Shown: positions 16,137 to 24,684 of the stretch, one piece after another
How the letters are laid out: every line of letters starts with the position of its first letter
How positions within the stretch are numbered: position 1 is the stretch's first letter
NCBI RefSeq assembly: GCF_900112845.1
Contig: NZ_FONG01000001.1
Span: 1-64,000 of the forward strand
DNA from: Actinacidiphila alni
Lineage (GTDB): Bacteria; Actinomycetota; Actinomycetes; Streptomycetales; Streptomycetaceae
DNA: 64,000 nt
Direction: 5' to 3'
Translations under genes and position numbers: made by a program
The notes under the pieces: generated by a model
The model's database searches: none
Told to the model about the DNA's origin: nothing
Seen by the model: only the letters and a program-made list of their open reading frames with translations

Positions 16137-17183
16137 TCAGGCGGAGGCGCGGACCACGAGCTGTGTCGGGGTGACGATCGAGGACAGCGCGGGCACGCTC
16201 TGCGGACCGGCCGACGGCGCGACCGCGCGCAGCAGCAGCCGGGCCATGAGGCGGCCCATTTCCTCGATGTCCTGGCGGATGGTGGTCAGTGGCGGGTCGG
16301 TCCATTCGGCGACGGAGACCATGTCGTCGAAGCCGACGACGGCCACGTCCTCGGGCACCCGGCGGCCCGAGGTGCGCAGCACGCGCAGGGCGCCGGAGGC
16401 CATGACGTCGGAGGCGGCGAAGACCGCGTCCAGGTCGGGGCGGCGCCGCAGGAGTTCGGCCATCGCGCTGGCGCCGCCCTCGGGGGTGAAATCGCCTTCG
16501 GCGATCAGGGCGGGGTCGGTCTCCGGCAGCACGTCACGGAAACCGTCGAGCCGGTCCACGGACGCGGTCTGGTCCAGCGGCCCCGCGATGTGGGCGATTG
16601 TGCGGCGGCCGATCGACAGCAGATGGCGTACGGCGTCCCGGGCGCCGCCCCGGTTGTCGCAGTCCACGTACAGCGTGCCGTGGTCGCTGTCGGAGTCCGT
16701 CCAGCCCGGCCGGCCGCCGATGACGGTGGGCACCCCGGCCCGGCGCGCCAGGGTCGGCAGCGAGTCGTCGGTGTGCAGCGAGAAGATCAGCGCGCCGTCC
16801 ACATGGCCGCCCGCCAGATACCGCCCCACCCGCTCGTAGTCCGCCGTCCCCTCGGTGAGCAGCAGCACCAACTGATTGTCGCGGGCGGTGAGTTCCTTGC
16901 TGATCCCGCGCACCTGCTGGGCGAAGAACGGGTCGGTGAAGAACCGCGTCTCCGGCTCCGCCACCACCACCGCGATCGCGTCATTGCGCCGCGTCACCAG
17001 CGTACGGGCGGCCTGATTCGGCACGTACCCCAGCTCGTCGACCGCCTGACGGACCCGCTCCACCAGCGGCGCCCGCACCCCTTCGCTGCCGTTCACCACA
17101 CGGGAGGCGGTGGCCCGCGACACCCCGGCCCGCGCGGCGACGGCCTCCAACGTGGGACGCGGCGCGAAGCTCGGGTCGGACAA
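16137..17183 (-). CDS. LacI-family transcriptional regulator
   Basis: This 348-residue regulator has the LacI helix-turn-helix near residues 10-30 (TLEAVAARAGVSRATASRVVNG) and a hinge with NQAARTLVTRR. A sugar-binding-type effector domain follows (VIGGRPGWTDSD, AVFAASDVMASGALRVL, VGFDDMVSVAEWTDPPLTTIRQD). The start is TTG at 17183, supported by AAGGAG 8 bp upstream. A perfect palindrome GAGAGCGCTCTC lies 81 bp upstream, of the kind bound by actinobacterial LacI proteins such as CebR. No sugar operon adjoins it, so autoregulation or distant targets are likely. Confidence 0.88.
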   Translation of the reverse strand: MSDPSFAPRPTLEAVAARAGVSRATASRVVNGSEGVRAPLVERVRQAVDELGYVPNQAARTLVTRRNDAIAVVVAEPETRFFTDPFFAQQVRGISKELTARDNQLVLLLTEGTADYERVGRYLAGGHVDGALIFSLHTDDSLPTLARRAGVPTVIGGRPGWTDSDSDHGTLYVDCDNRGGARDAVRHLLSIGRRTIAHIAGPLDQTASVDRLDGFRDVLPETDPALIAEGDFTPEGGASAMAELLRRRPDLDAVFAASDVMASGALRVLRTSGRRVPEDVAVVGFDDMVSVAEWTDPPLTTIRQDIEEMGRLMARLLLRAVAPSAGPQSVPALSSIVTPTQLVVRASA

Positions 17184-17263
17184 GGGACGTCTCCTTCACG
17201 CGGGAATAACAGAAAACCGGGGGTCGGTACGCGCACAGCGTAACGGTTCCCCCGGTCACGCGT

Positions 17264-17275
17264 GAGAGCGCTCTC
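17264..17275. promoter_or_regulatory. LacI-type operator upstream of regulator gene
   Basis: GAGAGCGCTCTC is a perfect 12-bp palindrome with central CG, resembling actinobacterial LacI operators (for example the GGGAGCGCTCCC-type CebR box). It lies between the LacI gene and the PPOX gene, upstream of the LacI gene. Confidence 0.6.
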
Positions 17276-17388
17276 CGGGTCGGCCGGGCAGGTGGGACGG
17301 GTGGACGCTACGGGGGCGGCACCGGACGGTGGGGGGCGGGGGACACGGGACCGGCCGCACGGGAGCGCGACCGCCCGGGCCCGCCCTG

Positions 17389-17775
17389 TCAGCCCTCCAG
17401 GCCCCAGCCGATGATCCGGTACGGCCGGATCCTGATCAGCTCCTGGCTCAGGTGCGCGCCCAGGTCGTGCGGCCCCACGACCTGCTCGGCGGTGCCCCGG
17501 ATCTCGACGCCGCGCACCGTCCACGGATCGACGCTCGCGATGTCGTCCACGACCAGCGACACCCGCGGATTCGCGGCGATATTGCGCCACTTCTTGGTGG
17601 TGCCCATCGCGTAGCCGCCGATGTCGATCGCGCCGTCCGGGCGGACGAAGTAACCGACCGGGTTGGCCTGCGGGCGGCCCTGGGCGTCGACGGTCGCGAG
17701 CCTGCCGAGGTGCTGCTTGCGCAGATAGGCCCGCTCGGCTTCGGTCAGTTCGGTGCGTGAGGACGTGGTAGCCAT
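17389..17775 (-). CDS. PPOX-class F420-dependent oxidoreductase-like protein
   Basis: This is a 128-residue flavin/deazaflavin split-barrel protein. Visible family segments are LGRLATVDAQGRPQANPVGYFV, DGAIDIGGYAMGTTKKWRNI, NPRVSLVVDDIASVDPW and the C-terminal RIRPYRIIGWGLEG, typical of PPOX-class F420 proteins of actinobacteria. It probably binds F420 or FMN and reduces an unknown small molecule in the cytoplasm. It is not obviously in an operon with its neighbours. Physiological substrate cannot be read from sequence. Confidence 0.85.
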   Translation of the reverse strand: MATTSSRTELTEAERAYLRKQHLGRLATVDAQGRPQANPVGYFVRPDGAIDIGGYAMGTTKKWRNIAANPRVSLVVDDIASVDPWTVRGVEIRGTAEQVVGPHDLGAHLSQELIRIRPYRIIGWGLEG

Positions 17776-17878
17776 GCGTTCACCCTCACACGCCGGTGTC
17801 CGTCCGGCATCGGACCTTGGCCCGAGGCGGGTCCTACGACTCGCGGCGCGCTGCGATCGGTCCGTGGTCCGTACGGGC

Positions 17879-18364
17879 TCAGCCCGCGATCACCGCGCCG
17901 ATCCAGGCGCCCACGACGATCAGGCAGGCCAGCAGTTCGATCAGCACGGAACCGCCCACCGCGCGCATCGCCGTACGCGTCGCCGTCCAGGCCGTACGGT
18001 GGCCGCCGCCCAGCCGGACCCGCTCCGAGACGTAGATCGCGCCGACGAAACCCAGGACGGCGCCGAGGACCGGCAGCAGGAAGAAGCCGGCGATCGCGAC
18101 CGAGCCCGCGACCAGCACGGTGTGCCAGGTGACGCCGGAATCCCGGATCCGGCGCGGCGGCAGCAGCCACACCACGACCTGGACGACGGCCAGCAGACCG
18201 GTCGCCGCGGCCAGGACACCCCAGGTCAGGCTGGTGTGCTCGCGGGTCGCCCACCACATGACGGCGGCCCAGCAGAGCAGCGTCCCGGGCACGCCGGGGG
18301 TCAGCACACCGACGAGTCCGAGCAGCATCACCGCGCCGATCAGGCACACCTGTGCGGTCCCCAT
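17879..18364 (-). CDS. DUF456 membrane protein
   Basis: This is a 161-residue integral membrane protein with about four hydrophobic helices: VCLIGAVMLLGLVGVLTPG, then LLCWAAVMWWATRE, a pair around LLAVVQVVVWLLPPRR, and the Gly-rich VAGSVAIAGFFLLPVLGAVLGFVGAIY. The early PGVPGTLL and late GAVLGFVGA motifs, and the 160-residue length, are those of DUF456. The ATG at 18364 gives the usual length; upstream in-frame sequence is low complexity. Function is unknown. Confidence 0.8.
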   Translation of the reverse strand: MGTAQVCLIGAVMLLGLVGVLTPGVPGTLLCWAAVMWWATREHTSLTWGVLAAATGLLAVVQVVVWLLPPRRIRDSGVTWHTVLVAGSVAIAGFFLLPVLGAVLGFVGAIYVSERVRLGGGHRTAWTATRTAMRAVGGSVLIELLACLIVVGAWIGAVIAG

Positions 18365-18554
18365 GAACCCACCCTGCCCGATGACGCGGCCGTCCGCCGC
18401 GCGGATCACGCCGGGGGCGCGAGCCGAGACCGGTCCGAGACCCGGCGCACGCGGGCGTCCGGGGCCGTACGCCGTCCGTACGCCCGCCGTACGGCTGGGT
18501 GTCATGTGCGGCGCGCTCCCCGGCGCGGGGGAGTGAACGCGGCGCGTCCGCGGG

Positions 18555-19538
18555 TCAGCCGCGGGAGACCCAGCCGCGCTCGTACGCGTGCCAGCCGAGC
18601 TGGAGGCGGGTGGTGACGTCGGCGATCTCCATCAGCCGTTTGACCCGGCGCTGCACGGTGCGCAGGCCGAGGTCGAGCTGTTTGGCGGCCGACGCGTCGG
18701 TGAGGCCGGCCAGCAGCAGCGAGAGGATCTGGAGGTCGGTGCTGTCCGGCTCCTGCGCCGACTCCTCGGCGACCGTGCCGGTACCGTCCAGGCTCAGCGG
18801 CATGCCCTGCCGCCACACCCCTTCGAACAGGCCCATCAGCGACTCCAGCAGACCGCTGGCGTGCACCACCAGCGCGGCGGGCTGGGCGAGCCGCCGGGTC
18901 AGCGGCACCATCGCCAACGACCGGTCGGCGACGACGAGTTTGGTCGGCACCCGGTCCACGACGCGCACCTGCTCGTTGCGGCCGAGCGCGGCCGACACCT
19001 CGGTGAAGCCGTTGGGGCTGGTGACCACGGAACGCTCCAGCACCACGCGGTACGTCACGCCGCGCTGGGCGGCGTCCGGCTCCGCGTCGTTCTCCATCCC
19101 GGTGATGGCCACCGGGCGGTCGGTGACCAGGGCGCAGACCTCGTCCTCCGCGCCGAACTGGATCTGGAGGAAGCGCTGGGCGACCGCGTTGGCGCCGGTC
19201 ACCACCTCGACCAGGTCGTGCACGGCGGGTTCCGTCGCCTCGGCACGGAATTCGGCGGCCAGCACGGCCGCGGCCAGCTCCGCCTGCTCCAGCTCGTGCC
19301 GCTGGCGGGTCAGCAGCGCCGCCAGGGCGACGGCGGGCGGGGCCGCGACCCAGCGGCCGGGGCGGGCCGAGGACTGGGCGACCAGGCCGTGACCCTCCAG
19401 GCGGCGCAGCACGCGGCCCGCGTCGTCCTCGTCGATACCGAGGCGGTGCGACAGGTCGCCGACCTCGGCCGCGCCCAGGCCGACCAGGGCCCGGTAGGCG
19501 GATTCCTGCACTTCGTCCAGACCGATGGCACCGAGCAC
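18555..19538 (-). CDS. Two-HTH transcriptional regulator (TrmB-like N-terminus, LuxR-like C-terminus)
   Basis: This roughly 327-residue regulator has a TrmB/MarR-like winged helix at the N-terminus (ESAYRALVGLGAAEVGDLSHRL, DDAGRVLRRLEGHGLV). A central effector-like region follows. The C-terminus carries a LuxR/GerE-like helix-turn-helix (LQILSLLLAGLTDASAAKQL, GLRTVQRRVKRLMEIADVTTR). This layout is frequent in Streptomyces orphan regulators. GTG at 19538 has GGGAGG at good spacing; a GTG 36 bp upstream is possible. It is divergent from the large PP2C-like gene. Targets and signal are unknown. Confidence 0.82.
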   Translation of the reverse strand: MLGAIGLDEVQESAYRALVGLGAAEVGDLSHRLGIDEDDAGRVLRRLEGHGLVAQSSARPGRWVAAPPAVALAALLTRQRHELEQAELAAAVLAAEFRAEATEPAVHDLVEVVTGANAVAQRFLQIQFGAEDEVCALVTDRPVAITGMENDAEPDAAQRGVTYRVVLERSVVTSPNGFTEVSAALGRNEQVRVVDRVPTKLVVADRSLAMVPLTRRLAQPAALVVHASGLLESLMGLFEGVWRQGMPLSLDGTGTVAEESAQEPDSTDLQILSLLLAGLTDASAAKQLDLGLRTVQRRVKRLMEIADVTTRLQLGWHAYERGWVSRG

Positions 19539-19806
19539 GGAGCCCCCCTCCCTGCGGTGGCGGAAATGAGCCACGGCGGTTTCCCGCCTTGGTCATCTTG
19601 TACTCCCGGAGGCCCGCTCTGCCACTGTGGGCGGCACCGAGCTTTGCGGAGAGCTTCACCGAGGGCTTTGCGGAGGGGCTGCTTCCGAGGTCCCGGCGGG
19701 TGTCGCCGCCGGGACGGACGACTCCGCCGGGCGGCCCCGTTGTGGGGGCGGGGCCGGCCCGGCGGTTCCACGTTTCCCGGCGGGCCCGGCGGTGGACAAT
19801 AAGGGC

Positions 19807-22800
19807 ATGAGCCAGCAGGGGGACTCCCACCGCAGCCAAGAGGACGACTGGTGGCGTCAGTTGTACGACGACGACGCGGCCGGGCCGTCCACGACGTCGG
19901 ATTCGGTCGACGCGCACTTCGATTCCGCCCTGGACGCGGTGGCGCCGCCGCCTCCGACGCCGGCCGCCGACACCTTGAAACTGCGGCGGCCGATGCCGCC
20001 GGCGCCGCCGGCCTCCTGGTCGCCGCCGGCCGATCCGCCGGCCCCGTCGGCCCCGCCTGCCCCGCCGGAGGGCGGGGACTTGGACGTGTGGTCGGCGCCG
20101 CCGACCTTCGCGGAGCCGCCGCAGGAGACGGCCGAGGCGCCGTGGGACGTCTGGTCGGCGCCGCCGACCTTCCCGGTCCGGGACCCGGAGCCGGACCCCG
20201 ATCCGGAGTCGGAGCCCGACCTGTGGCCCGGTACGGCCTGGCAGGCCCCGGCCCCGGACGTACCGGCCCCCCGCCCCGCCTGGACCCCACCGCGCGACAC
20301 CCCCGCCCCCCAACCACCCACCGACTGGTGGTCGACCCCGCCGAAACCCCCCACCGCACCGGAACCGGAAGATTCCCGCCCCCAGCCCGGCGAATGGTGG
20401 TCCCCCACACCCCCCGCCCCGCCGGCCTCGCCGGAGGATTCAACGGCCGCTCGGCCGGGGCCCGCTGCGGCTGAACCGGAGCAGTCCGCAGCGCCGGACG
20501 ACGGGATGGCCGCTCGCGCGGAGCCAGTTGCGCCGGAGCCTGACGTCACGGCTTCGCCGGACCAGTGGTTCCGGCCCGAGGTCGACGCGCCTGCCTCGGC
20601 GGAGCCGGACCAGTCTGCGGCGCAAGACGATCCAACGGCCGTTCGGCCGGGGCCTGTTGTGTCGGAGCCTGATGCCCAGGCTTCGCCGGGCCAGCGGCTA
20701 CGACCCGGGGGCGACACGCCGGTATCAGCGGAGCCGGACCCGGTCGAGCTGGAGCAGGCAGCCTCGCCGGACGGTTCAGCGGCTCCTTGGCCAGGTCCCG
20801 TTGCGGCTGAACCGGAGCAGTCCGCAGCGTCGAACGACGGGATGGCCGCTCGCGCGGAGTCTGTTGAGCCGGAGCCCGAGGCCCCGGCTTCGCCGGACCA
20901 GACTGCGGCGCAAAACGATCCAACGGCCTTGCGGCTGGGGCTTGTTGAGCCGGAGCCTGACGTCACGGCGTCGCCGGGCCAGTGGTTCCGGCCCGGGGCC
21001 GGCACGCCCGTATCGGCGGAGCCGGAGCAGTCCGCGACGCAGGTCGGTCCCACGGCCGGTCGGCCGGAGGCTCAGGCGCGCGCCGTACCGGCGCAGTCGT
21101 CGGGTACGGCTGAGGTGCCGTCGCAGGCAGACAATGCGGAGGCGGCGGACGAGACGCCGGAGCAGGCGGAGCAAGCCGTCGGCGCGGGCCGTACGACGGT
21201 GACCGAGGCCGCCGCGCCGCGGCCGGCGGCGCCTGATCCCCGGGCGGGGCTCAGTGCCGCGCCCCCGGCAACCGCGCCGACCGAGACGGACCCCGCCCTC
21301 CCTGGCCCGAGGCCCGCCCCCGGTCCGACGCCCACACTCGCGCCGCCCGAGGCGGCCGCACCCGAACCGACCACCTCGTGGTCGCCGCCCCCCGCCGAGG
21401 AGGCACCCGCCCCCCTCGCTCAGCCGGAAGCCGCGCCCACCGCCCAGACGTCGGCCCAGCCGGACGCTGCCTCATCCGAGTCGCCCGCGCCCGCTGCTCC
21501 GCGGGAGCCGGTGTCCGGCCCCTGGCCAACGGCTGAACCGCCTGGGCCGGCCGCCGTGCAGCCGGAGACCGTCAGCGTGCCTTGGCCAGGGGCCGAGCCG
21601 CCCGCGCCCGCCTCTCCGCCGGAGCCGGAATCCACCCCCACCCCCTGGCCGGCGGCAAAGCCGTCCGCATCCGCCTCTCCGGCGGAGCCGGAGGCAGCCG
21701 CTGTCCCCGGGTCGGCGGCCGAATCGCCGTCGCCCGTTCCTCCGGCGGAGCCAGAAGCGACCCACGTCCCCCGGCCGGCGGCCGAGCCGCCGTCACCCTC
21801 CGTCCCGGCGGAGCCGGAGGCGGTCCGGGAGCCGTCACCCGTGGTCCCGGCGGACGAGCCGCCGGCCGCGTTTTCTCCGGCGGAGACCGGGTTTGTGGAA
21901 GGGGGCGTGCGGTGGGCGCCGGAGTTGCCGCCGGGGTGGGTGGCCGCTGGGGCGGACGACGGGGCCGCGGAGGTCGGGGAGCCGGAGGTGGTGGGCGGGG
22001 GGCCGCCGACGTACGCGGCCGAGCCGACCGCGTGGCCGGAAGCCGATCCGGAGGATCTGAGCGGGCTCGTCGCCGACACCGTCCTGGACGGCGCCCGCTA
22101 CGGCAGCATGACGCTGCGTACGGTCTCGGTGCGCGGCGACTCCGCGCGCTACCGCGGCCAGCCCCGCAGGGACGCCCTGCTGACCGCCCGCTTCGGCACC
22201 GGCGACGACGCCCTGCTGCTGGTCGCGATGGCCAGCGGCGCCCGCGCCGCGGACGACGCGCACAAGGCCGCCCAGGACGCGGTCCGCTGGATCGCGGGCG
22301 CCGTCGGCCGCAGCAGGAACCGCCTGTCGGACGACCTGCGCGCCGCCCGCCGCGGCTCGCTCAAATCCGGCCTGCACCGCCTCACCGACCGGTGCTACGG
22401 ACGGCTCCGCGCCCGCGGCGAGGACCTCGGCCTCGACGAGGGCGCGTACACCGCCTCGCTGCGCTGCCTGCTGCTGCCCGCCGACCCCGAATGCCGTATC
22501 CGCCTCTTCTTCGGCGTCGGTGACGGCGGCCTGTTCCGGATCAGGGACGACACCTGGCAGGATCTGGACCTGGCCCCGGACGAGACGGCCGCGCCGTTCC
22601 GCTTCCGTGCCACCGTCGCCCAGCCGGGCGACGCCCTGCTGATGTGCAGCGGCGGCCTCGCCGAGCCGCTGCGCGGCGAACCCGCCCTCGCGGTGCACCT
22701 CGCCGAGCGCTGGGGCGGCGGCCCGCCCGGCATGGCCGCGTATCTCGCCGACGCGCAGACCCGCGTCAAGGGCTACGCCGACGACCGTACGGCGGTGACC

Positions 22801-22815
22801 GTCTGGGATGCGTAG
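19807..22815 (+). CDS. Large Pro/Ala-rich protein with C-terminal PP2C-like phosphatase domain
   Basis: This 1002-residue protein starts with an acidic DDWWRQLYDDD segment. About 700 residues of disordered, repeat-rich Pro/Ala/Glu sequence follow, and a C-terminal domain of about 250 residues (about 755-1002) closes it. That domain resembles the PP2C-type Ser/Thr phosphatases paired with VWA/kinase systems in Streptomyces: YGSMTLRTVSVRGDSARYRG, DALLLVAMASG, FFGVGDGGLFRIRD, ALLMCSGGLAEPLRGEP and YADDRTAVTVWD. Canonical DGxG metal residues are only partly evident, so activity is uncertain. No signal peptide or membrane helix is seen. It is divergent from the two-HTH regulator. The ribosome site (AATAAGGG) is weak. 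Confidence 0.75.
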   Translation: MSQQGDSHRSQEDDWWRQLYDDDAAGPSTTSDSVDAHFDSALDAVAPPPPTPAADTLKLRRPMPPAPPASWSPPADPPAPSAPPAPPEGGDLDVWSAPPTFAEPPQETAEAPWDVWSAPPTFPVRDPEPDPDPESEPDLWPGTAWQAPAPDVPAPRPAWTPPRDTPAPQPPTDWWSTPPKPPTAPEPEDSRPQPGEWWSPTPPAPPASPEDSTAARPGPAAAEPEQSAAPDDGMAARAEPVAPEPDVTASPDQWFRPEVDAPASAEPDQSAAQDDPTAVRPGPVVSEPDAQASPGQRLRPGGDTPVSAEPDPVELEQAASPDGSAAPWPGPVAAEPEQSAASNDGMAARAESVEPEPEAPASPDQTAAQNDPTALRLGLVEPEPDVTASPGQWFRPGAGTPVSAEPEQSATQVGPTAGRPEAQARAVPAQSSGTAEVPSQADNAEAADETPEQAEQAVGAGRTTVTEAAAPRPAAPDPRAGLSAAPPATAPTETDPALPGPRPAPGPTPTLAPPEAAAPEPTTSWSPPPAEEAPAPLAQPEAAPTAQTSAQPDAASSESPAPAAPREPVSGPWPTAEPPGPAAVQPETVSVPWPGAEPPAPASPPEPESTPTPWPAAKPSASASPAEPEAAAVPGSAAESPSPVPPAEPEATHVPRPAAEPPSPSVPAEPEAVREPSPVVPADEPPAAFSPAETGFVEGGVRWAPELPPGWVAAGADDGAAEVGEPEVVGGGPPTYAAEPTAWPEADPEDLSGLVADTVLDGARYGSMTLRTVSVRGDSARYRGQPRRDALLTARFGTGDDALLLVAMASGARAADDAHKAAQDAVRWIAGAVGRSRNRLSDDLRAARRGSLKSGLHRLTDRCYGRLRARGEDLGLDEGAYTASLRCLLLPADPECRIRLFFGVGDGGLFRIRDDTWQDLDLAPDETAAPFRFRATVAQPGDALLMCSGGLAEPLRGEPALAVHLAERWGGGPPGMAAYLADAQTRVKGYADDRTAVTVWDA
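20465..21090 (+). repeat. Degenerate in-frame repeats in the linker of the PP2C-like gene
   Basis: A coding repeat region. The segment containing CTGAACCGGAGCAGTCCGCA at 20471 recurs 336 bp later at 20807, together with GATGGCCGCTCGCGCGGAG (20505 and 20841). Another unit with GATCCAACGGCC recurs 288 bp apart (20629 and 20917). Offsets are multiples of three, so the frame is kept. Protein units read like AAEPEQSAAPDDGMAARAEP. Confidence 0.75.
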
Positions 22816-22877
22816 CGGCCCGCTTCCCGGTGAGATGAGAGGAGTCACCGACGTCACCGACGAGGACGGGCGAACCC

Positions 22878-24620
22878 ATGGCGAAGCGGACCGTGGCCGA
22901 GCAGTTCATCGATGTGCTGGTGCGCGCGGGCGTACAGCGCCTGTACGGGGTGGTGGGCGACAGCCTCAACCCCGTCGTGGACGCCGTCCGCCGCAACCGT
23001 TCCATCGAATGGGTGCACGTACGCCACGAAGAGGTCGCCGCCTTCGCGGCCGGCGCCGAGGCCCAGCTCACCGGCAAGCTGGCCGCGTGCGCCGGCTCCT
23101 GCGGCCCCGGCAATCTGCACCTGATCAACGGCCTGTACGACGCCCACCGCTCGATGGCCCCGGTCCTGGCGCTCGCCTCGCACATCCCCAGCAGCGAGAT
23201 CGGCACCGGCTACTTCCAGGAGACCCACCCCGACCAGCTCTTCCGCGAGTGCAGCCACTACAGCGAGCTGATCTCCAACGCCCAGCAGATGCCCCGGGTG
23301 CTCCAGACCGCCGTCCAGCACGCCGTCGGCCGCGGCGGCGTCAGCGTGATCAGCCTGCCGGGCGACATCGCCGCCCAGGAGGCGCCGCAGCGCAGCATCG
23401 AGCACGCCCTGGTCACCCGGCGCCCCGCGGTCCGCCCCGGCGACGCGGAGGTCGACGCGCTGGCCCGGCTGGTCAACGGCGCCAACAAGGTCACCCTCTT
23501 CTGCGGCAGCGGCACCGCCGGCTCGCACGACGAGGTGATGGCCTTCGCCGAACGCGTCAAGGCCCCGGTCGGCCACGCCTTGCGCGGCAAGGAGTGGATC
23601 CAGTACGACAATCCGTACGACGTCGGCATGAGCGGCCTGCTGGGCTATGGCGCCGCGTACGAGGCGATGCACGAGTGCGACCTGCTGATCCTGCTCGGCA
23701 CCGACTTCCCGTACAACGCCTTCCTGCCGGACGACGTGACGATCGTGCAGGTCGATGTGCGGCCCGAGCACCTGGGGCGGCGCTCCAAGCTGGACCTGGC
23801 GGTGTGGGGCGACGTCGGCGAGACGCTGCGCTGCCTGACGCCGAAGGTGCGCGAGAAGTCCGACCGCAAATTCCTCAACCGGATGCTGAAGAAGCACAGC
23901 GACGCCCTGGAGGGCGTCGTGAAGGCGTACACCCGCAAGGTCGACAAGCACGTGCCGATCCACCCGGAGTACGTGGCATCGGTTTTGGACGAAGAGGCCG
24001 CGGACGACGCGGTGTTCACCGTCGACACCGGTATGTGCAATGTGTGGGCGGCGCGTTATCTGACGCCCAACGGCAAGCGGCGCGTCATCGGCTCCTTCAC
24101 GCACGGCTCGATGGCGAACGCGCTGCCGCAGGCGATCGGCGCGCAGTTCCTGGACCGGCGTCGGCAGGTCGTGTCGATGTCCGGCGACGGCGGCTTCACG
24201 ATGCTGATGGGCGACTTCCTGACCCTCGTGCAGTACGAACTCCCGGTCAAGATCGTGCTGTTCAACAACTCCTCGCTCGGCATGGTCGAGCTGGAGATGA
24301 TGGTCGAGGGTCTGCCCGCTTACGGCACCACCAACCACAATCCGGACTTCGCCGCGATCGCCCGCGCGGCCGGGGCGTACGGCGTCCGTGTCGAGAAGCC
24401 CAAGGATCTGCGGGACGCGCTGCGCGGCGCCTTCCGGCACAAGGGCCCCGCCTTGGTCGACGTCGTCACCGACCCGCACGCCCTGTCCATCCCGCCGAAG
24501 ATCACCGGTGAGCAGATCGGCGGCTTCGCGCTGTCGGTGGGCAAGGTCGTCCTGGACGGCGGCGTCGGCAAGATGGTCCAGCTCGCCCGCTCCAATCTGC
24601 GCAACGTCCCGCGCCCCTGA
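22878..24620 (+). CDS. Thiamine-diphosphate enzyme, PoxB-like pyruvate oxidase/dehydrogenase
   Basis: This is a 580-residue ThDP-dependent enzyme with the three-domain acetolactate-synthase fold. The N-terminal PYR domain contains GVVGDSLNPVVDAVRR and the catalytic glutamate in VRHEEVAAFAAG. The C-terminal domain has the ThDP motif GDGGFTMLMGDFLTLVQYEL ending in NN (GDG to NN about 27 residues). The pattern is closest to pyruvate:quinone oxidoreductase (PoxB), which would make acetate and CO2 from pyruvate at the membrane face. The distinct C-terminal membrane-binding helix of E. coli PoxB cannot be confirmed. It is convergent with the GH95-like gene and followed by hairpins. Confidence 0.85.
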   Translation: MAKRTVAEQFIDVLVRAGVQRLYGVVGDSLNPVVDAVRRNRSIEWVHVRHEEVAAFAAGAEAQLTGKLAACAGSCGPGNLHLINGLYDAHRSMAPVLALASHIPSSEIGTGYFQETHPDQLFRECSHYSELISNAQQMPRVLQTAVQHAVGRGGVSVISLPGDIAAQEAPQRSIEHALVTRRPAVRPGDAEVDALARLVNGANKVTLFCGSGTAGSHDEVMAFAERVKAPVGHALRGKEWIQYDNPYDVGMSGLLGYGAAYEAMHECDLLILLGTDFPYNAFLPDDVTIVQVDVRPEHLGRRSKLDLAVWGDVGETLRCLTPKVREKSDRKFLNRMLKKHSDALEGVVKAYTRKVDKHVPIHPEYVASVLDEEAADDAVFTVDTGMCNVWAARYLTPNGKRRVIGSFTHGSMANALPQAIGAQFLDRRRQVVSMSGDGGFTMLMGDFLTLVQYELPVKIVLFNNSSLGMVELEMMVEGLPAYGTTNHNPDFAAIARAAGAYGVRVEKPKDLRDALRGAFRHKGPALVDVVTDPHALSIPPKITGEQIGGFALSVGKVVLDGGVGKMVQLARSNLRNVPRP

Positions 24621-24621
24621 G

Positions 24622-24637
24622 AGGGCCCGAAGGCCCT
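24622..24637. terminator. Hairpin in convergent gap after poxB-like gene
   Basis: AGGGCC-cgaa-GGCCCT, a 6-bp stem with a stable CGAA tetraloop, just after the stop. A second potential stem (CCCCGC/GCGGGG) follows near 24643-24662, serving the oppositely oriented hydrolase gene. Confidence 0.6.
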
Positions 24638-24684
24638 GAAGACCCCGCAGAGGGGGGCGGGGATCAACAGGGCGCGGAACGGCG

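Noticed and set aside
19627..19806. Extension of the PP2C-like protein upstream of 19807
   Set aside because: Gly-rich, overlaps the promoter region of the divergent regulator; the MSQQ start fits family style better.
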